A DNA stretch of 32,848 nucleotides from Sperchopsis tessellata (taxonomy: Eukaryota; Arthropoda; Insecta; Coleoptera; Hydrophilidae): contig JAWQRN010000257.1 of assembly GCA_033557685.1 (NCBI GenBank), forward strand, positions 1-32,848, given 5' to 3'. The translations under genes and the position numbers were made by a program. Below are positions 30,041-32,848 of this stretch, piece after piece; positions within the stretch are counted from its first letter, which is position 1; each line of letters begins with the position of its first letter. The notes under the pieces are model-generated. The model worked only from the letters and a program-made list of their open reading frames with translations. It was not told where the DNA came from and ran no database searches.

Positions 30041-30157
30041 ATCGGCCTTTTGCACATGTCGGCCTTTTGTCCATGTCGGCTTTATGTCCACATCGGCCTT
30101 TTGTCCGTGTTGGCGTTTTGTTCATTTCGGCCTTTTGTCCATGTCGGCTTTTTGTCC
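30041..30157 (-). repeat. Right array: inverted copies of the same unit, 17-bp period
   Basis: About seven units of GTCGGCCTTTTGTCCAT with variants (TGGCGTTTTGTTC, GGCTTTATGTCC, GGCTTTTTGTCC). It is in the reverse orientation to the left array. Confidence 0.88.
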
Positions 30158-30159
30158 TA

Positions 30160-30415
30160 GACCTGTTTGCTAATACTGTTAAGCGTTTTCTAGTAGTTGG
30201 ATGTTGCTATTCGGTCGAAGAGTATTTTGATTATGCTAGACGATGAGGTATGCATGCATGGTTATTGTATTACTATAATTATTGTATTTTATTATTATTG
30301 TGTTATGAATGTTATAAAATTTTGTTGCAATGGATTGTGTTTTGTTATTTATTGTTAATTAATTTTGACTATGTTTATGCCCTGTTGAAATAATAAAATA
30401 CTATTACTATTACTT
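30160..30415 (+). pseudogene. Jockey-like element: C-terminal coding end, 3' UTR and tail
   Basis: Codons at 30160-30246 read LFANTVKRFLVVGCCYSVEE then YFDYARR and a stop. This is the typical last line of Jockey/CR1-type ORF2 ('K-R-x-L-x-x-x-x-F-Y-S-V-x-E-F/Y-x'). It is followed by a 170-bp AT-rich 3' UTR ending in a short repeated tail (ATTACTATTACT at about 30400-30413), as these elements end in simple repeats. It is on the same strand as, and colinear with, 27444-28188, but the FADD-to-thumb portion between the two pieces is missing. Confidence 0.75.
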
Positions 30416-31325
30416 CAATTATTTGTGCATTCATCTCCCCTTTTCTCTCGAGAGTTTCCTATTGTATTTTTGCTTGTAGAGCCTCTTTGCATTTCTTGAT
30501 TCCTCATCCCGTCTGACTCTTGCCACAGTGTCCAAGGAATTCTATTCTTAGCATATGGATGTTATAGAGGTATAGCAGATTATCGTGAAAATAGGAGAAG
30601 CCCTCACTGGTGGAATCACCTGTAAGGCGGCCATCTGAACCCACAAGTGCTCCTCTGAAATTATCCACACGAAAATCATTATATATATATATATGGTTAA
30701 GATTTCTTGTATTTTGCTATTTTGGACATTTGTAAATTTATTGTCAAAACAGCTAATAGGGTTGATTTAAATCCTTGAAATTTCCCCGAGCACGCATCCC
30801 ATATGAATCCATCACCTCCAAAAAACTGTCCAGTTCCTTAGATTCCTTCAAGAAATTTATGTTGATATCTCTATCACTATCTGAAGGTACATTTTGTGTT
30901 TTTATAATTATGTAGGCAGGCAGAGGGCCATTTGACTATGTCTTAACCAGTGTTCCTGGTGCACAGAATTCCTACCAATCTTATTGATTGCATGTTAATG
31001 TTTAATATAATGAAGCTTCTAGGGCTTTCTGGTTTTTCTTTTTCGAAAAAAAAAAATTCTTTTTTACAAGAAGATTCTCTTCATCTTCATCATTTCAGAT
31101 AATATTTCAAATTTCTTACCGATCTTAAATGATTTCTTTGTGTTTTTATATCCATCATGTTTTTTGATCTTCTCAAAAATTATCTTGTCATTTGGACGTT
31201 TCCTTTAAAAATACGATAGACTTTGACCTTCAGTGATTTCATTATGTACTCCACTAACAACAGCAAGCTAATTTTTTCCTCATAGCATGGACAACCTTAG
31301 GTGTTCCTATGGATTGTTGATTAAT
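30416..31325. other. Unassigned stretch with a short AT microsatellite
   Basis: A moderately C-rich block near 30430-30560, an AT run at 30680-30694 and a Lys-rich reading on the - strand near 31240-31050 (DKIIFEKIKKHDGYKNTKK), which may be the continuation of the frame at 31326-31601. No family recognised. Confidence 0.4.
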
Positions 31326-31601
31326 TTAACTACTAATAGATCTCCATGCAGATTCACCTTCTCTTGTTACTGTTGCAACATTGTAACCTTTCCCCCATGA
31401 CGATACATTTTTCTTAATTTTCTCAATTAATGATTTATCTTTCCAATTTTTTTTTTGCTTAGCCCATACAACTTTTCTGTCCCAGCCCACAATTTCCTCT
31501 ATTGTTTTCTTCACTGATATTACGTCTGCATTCTTCTTGTGCCGATTCTTAAGCTGCTTCAAATTGAACTGTATGTCATGTCCACCTAGTGTTACAGCCA
31601 A
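31326..31601 (-). CDS. Unrecognised 91-codon open frame, probably a repeat relic
   Basis: An intact - strand frame from an ATG at 31601: HDIQFNLKQLKNRHKKNAD, then KTIEEIVGWDRKVVWAKQKK, WKDKSLIEKIKKN and a tail REGESAWRSISS. It is basic and helical, with no signal peptide or membrane segment. The ending 'x-R-E-x-x-x-W-R' loosely recalls the last line of RTE/CR1-type ORF2 proteins, but the rest does not fit well. It lies directly beside a Gypsy gag relic on the same strand. I cannot name it and do not claim that it is expressed. Confidence 0.3.
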   Translation of the reverse strand: MAVTLGGHDIQFNLKQLKNRHKKNADVISVKKTIEEIVGWDRKVVWAKQKKNWKDKSLIEKIKKNVSSWGKGYNVATVTREGESAWRSISS

Positions 31602-31639
31602 CCTGCTTCATCTCTGATGCTTGCTTGACTAGTTGCTCA

Positions 31640-32460
31640 AGGGGCGCGGTCAATGCACTCTATAACCTAATCATGCAAGTCTCTTAAAGTTAGCTGCTTG
31701 TTTATTTAACGGCCTATTTCTGCTGCAATGGCCATTCGTTGTCACCTGGGAATTTTGCGACATCCAGTGTTCCAACTGGAATTGGGTTTTTTTACGTGCA
31801 CTTGGTCTTTATTTTACTGCCATTGAGCTAACGAGGCGACTTAATGTCAGTTTAAAATCCTTGTAAGGTTTTACCAATTCTTAATTTTAGCTACATCTGG
31901 TGTACAAGCGTAAGATGTTTATTGCCATATCTTTTATCTGAAGCAACCTTATCTTCGTTGCTTTTAGAGGCACCATCTCCAAAATCTTTGACTCACGGCC
32001 ATGTAGAGCCATAACGAGAGCAATGCAGCTCATAAGTAGGTGGTTTTAATCTTTCCCATACGCTACTAGTGCTTGCACTTAAGGCAATTTGACCTGATTG
32101 GATTTTTCTGTGTAAACCGTGTTGAAGTTCGAGTTATATTTTCTGATGTTTTTCGTCTATTGCACATTTTCCATCTTTTACAACAGTGACACTCACTTTT
32201 ACTGCAACTTCTATTTCTAGGTCTTCAATTATATCCTACAATTCAGTGTTTATTTCATTTAAATCAGATATTATTTGTTTATACTGGTTTTTGATTTCGT
32301 CTGTTATAAATTCATTTTTTCACTAAAATTTGTTAATTTATTGTCTATTTCTTGTAACTCTTTATCATTTGGATTGTTCATTTCATCACATAAATTGTCC
32401 ATTTTCTGCATAAGTTTGGGCAACATTGCATGTAAAGCTTTCATCTTTTCTATCAGCCAT
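31640..32460 (-). pseudogene. Second Gypsy-type family: gag relic
   Basis: The ATG at 32460 (- strand) gives MADRK, then, after a shift, KMKALHAMLPKLMQKMDNLC and NDKELQEIDNKLTNF, an N-terminal coiled coil. Further down come IISDLNEINTEL, SVWERLKPPTYE (about 32065-32035) and DKRYGNKHLTLVHQ with LKLRIGKTLQGF (about 31950-31870). The last two are the Ty3/Gypsy gag landmark 'R-Y-G-x-x-H-L-x-x-x-Y/H-x-x-x-L-x-x-R-x-x-x-x-x-x-x-S-L-Q-E-F'. The sequence differs clearly from the gag of copies A and B, so this is another family. No knuckle, pol or LTR can be read next to it. Confidence 0.7.
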
Positions 32461-32506
32461 TTTTGTTTATAATTTCTACCACCGACTAGTTACGCTACTG
32501 AACATA

Positions 32507-32536
32507 CAGTACCAGACAAAAGTTAAGGAACCGCCA
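32507..32536 (+). repeat. Tc1-like terminal inverted repeat (orphan)
   Basis: CAGTACCAGACAAAAGTTAA followed by GGAACCGCCA, preceded by TA, matches the left end of the Tc1 element at 2350. No transposase follows in the remaining window, so this is either an orphan end or a deleted element. Confidence 0.75.
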
Positions 32537-32662
32537 TAATTTGTATTTGTACAGTAGTAAACTAAATAAAGAAGTATGAACCGGAGCTAAGGCTTTGTTG
32601 AATCAAGGTCCAACCAATATTTACATAAACTTAAACCTAAAATCTGTCACTATTGTTTTGCT

Positions 32663-32848
32663 TATTTATTAGCAATCTTTAGCTTGTTTTTTAAATGTCT
32701 AGTTCCTAACTTCCTTATTTCCTTAGGCACTTTGTTTGTCAATATTGCACATGAATGTGTAATTCTTTTCTTCCCCATGTTTGTATTTGGCTGTTCTATA
32801 TGTAATTCTTCTCTTGTTCTTGTATGGTGCCCATGTACAATGTTGTTT
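32663..32848 (-). pseudogene. Jockey/CR1-like ORF2 C-terminus, running off the right edge
   Basis: An open - strand frame from the window edge to a stop at 32663 reads GHHTRTREELHIEQPNTNMG, KKRITHSCAILTNKVPKEIR and LGTRHLKNKLKIANK. This has the form of Jockey/CR1-type C-termini: 'H-x-T-R-x-x-x-x-(L/I)-x-x-P-x-x-x-x-x', then 'K-x-x-x-x-x-x-x-x-x-x-N-x-L-P-x-x-I-R/K', then 'F-K-x-x-L-K'. It has no stop or shift in its 61 visible codons. It may be a degenerate or a younger copy; only its end is visible. Confidence 0.6.

Larger units (their letters stand above)
28189..30157. mobile_element. Foldback-like element with inverted arrays of a short unit
   Basis: The left array (28189-28292) repeats a unit like GACAAAAGGCCAACT with a period of about 15 bp. 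The right array (30041-30157) carries the reverse complement, a unit like GTCGGCCTTTTGTCCAT with a period of 17 bp, about seven times. The 1.75 kb between them is AT-rich, with no recognised protein. The outer edges fall exactly where Jockey RT coding stops (28188) and resumes (30160). Terminal inverted arrays of short tandem units are the defining structure of foldback-type DNA elements. The superfamily cannot be told without a transposase. Confidence 0.7.

Noticed and set aside
30016..30246. 76-codon frame with repeated PHRPFV/CPCRPFV text
   Set aside because: It is a chance fusion of the 17-bp repeat array (first two thirds) with the C-terminal end of Jockey ORF2.
22628..32848. Search for the p66 CR2 and GATA zinc-finger exons
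   Set aside because: No Cys-x2-Cys...Cys-x2-Cys GATA finger and no 'KLALRKQLEKTLL'-type CR2 helix was found on the + strand; the remaining exons are taken to be outside the window.

Overview
Eukaryotic genomic DNA, almost certainly from an arthropod and probably an insect (a hemipteran would fit, but this window alone does not prove it). The evidence is an AT-rich composition, GT-AG introns of 4.6 to 12 kb, a recognisable NuRD-subunit gene split into short exons, and a dense graveyard of animal-type transposable elements (TEs): Gypsy, Penelope-like, LOA/R1-like, RTE-like and Jockey-like retroelements, plus Tc1, mariner, pogo, hAT and piggyBac DNA transposons. No bacterial operons, CRISPR arrays, tRNAs or rRNAs were seen.

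The one host gene I can support is a p66 / GATAD2 homologue (Drosophila simjang) on the + strand. Three coding exons, 5331-5377, 17421-17681 and 22339-22627, join in one frame with good splice sites and give 199 codons from the start Met through the MBD2-binding coiled coil (CR1). The CR2 / GATA zinc-finger exons are not in the window, so intron 3 is longer than 10 kb. A short clean open stretch on the - strand at the left edge (1-136) may be an exon of a neighbouring gene, tentatively lipase-like.

Layout: 1-1160 Gypsy copy A (LTR plus gag, - strand) next to the possible exon; 1393-2094 pogo relic; 2350-3667 a Tc1 element with both ends; 3668-5330 upstream region of the p66 gene. Intron 1 (5378-17420) holds a decayed member of an uncharacterised repeat-encoded protein family (6776-8575), a Penelope-like fragment (9015-9415), a four-unit tandem array (9500-10177), a second Penelope-like element on the - strand (10508-11830), an RTE fragment (12590-13135), a LOA-type non-LTR element (13262-15260), mariner (15287-16010) and a Tc1 scrap. 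Intron 2 (17682-22338) holds Gypsy copy B with both LTRs and a matching 4-bp flank, and its 3' LTR carries a palindromic insertion. Intron 3 (from 22628) is a mosaic of RTE, Jockey, hAT, piggyBac, a second Jockey split by a foldback-like element, a second Gypsy family (gag only) and a third Jockey-like fragment running off the right edge.

Every transposase or reverse transcriptase is broken by stops, frameshifts or deletions, so nothing here looks autonomous. The items most worth a second look are the uncharacterised protein family at 6776-8575, the inverted arrays of a 15/17-bp unit at 28189-28292 and 30041-30157, the palindrome at 18447-18687 that shares a motif with the Penelope 3' region at 10508-10640, and the possible exon at the left edge.
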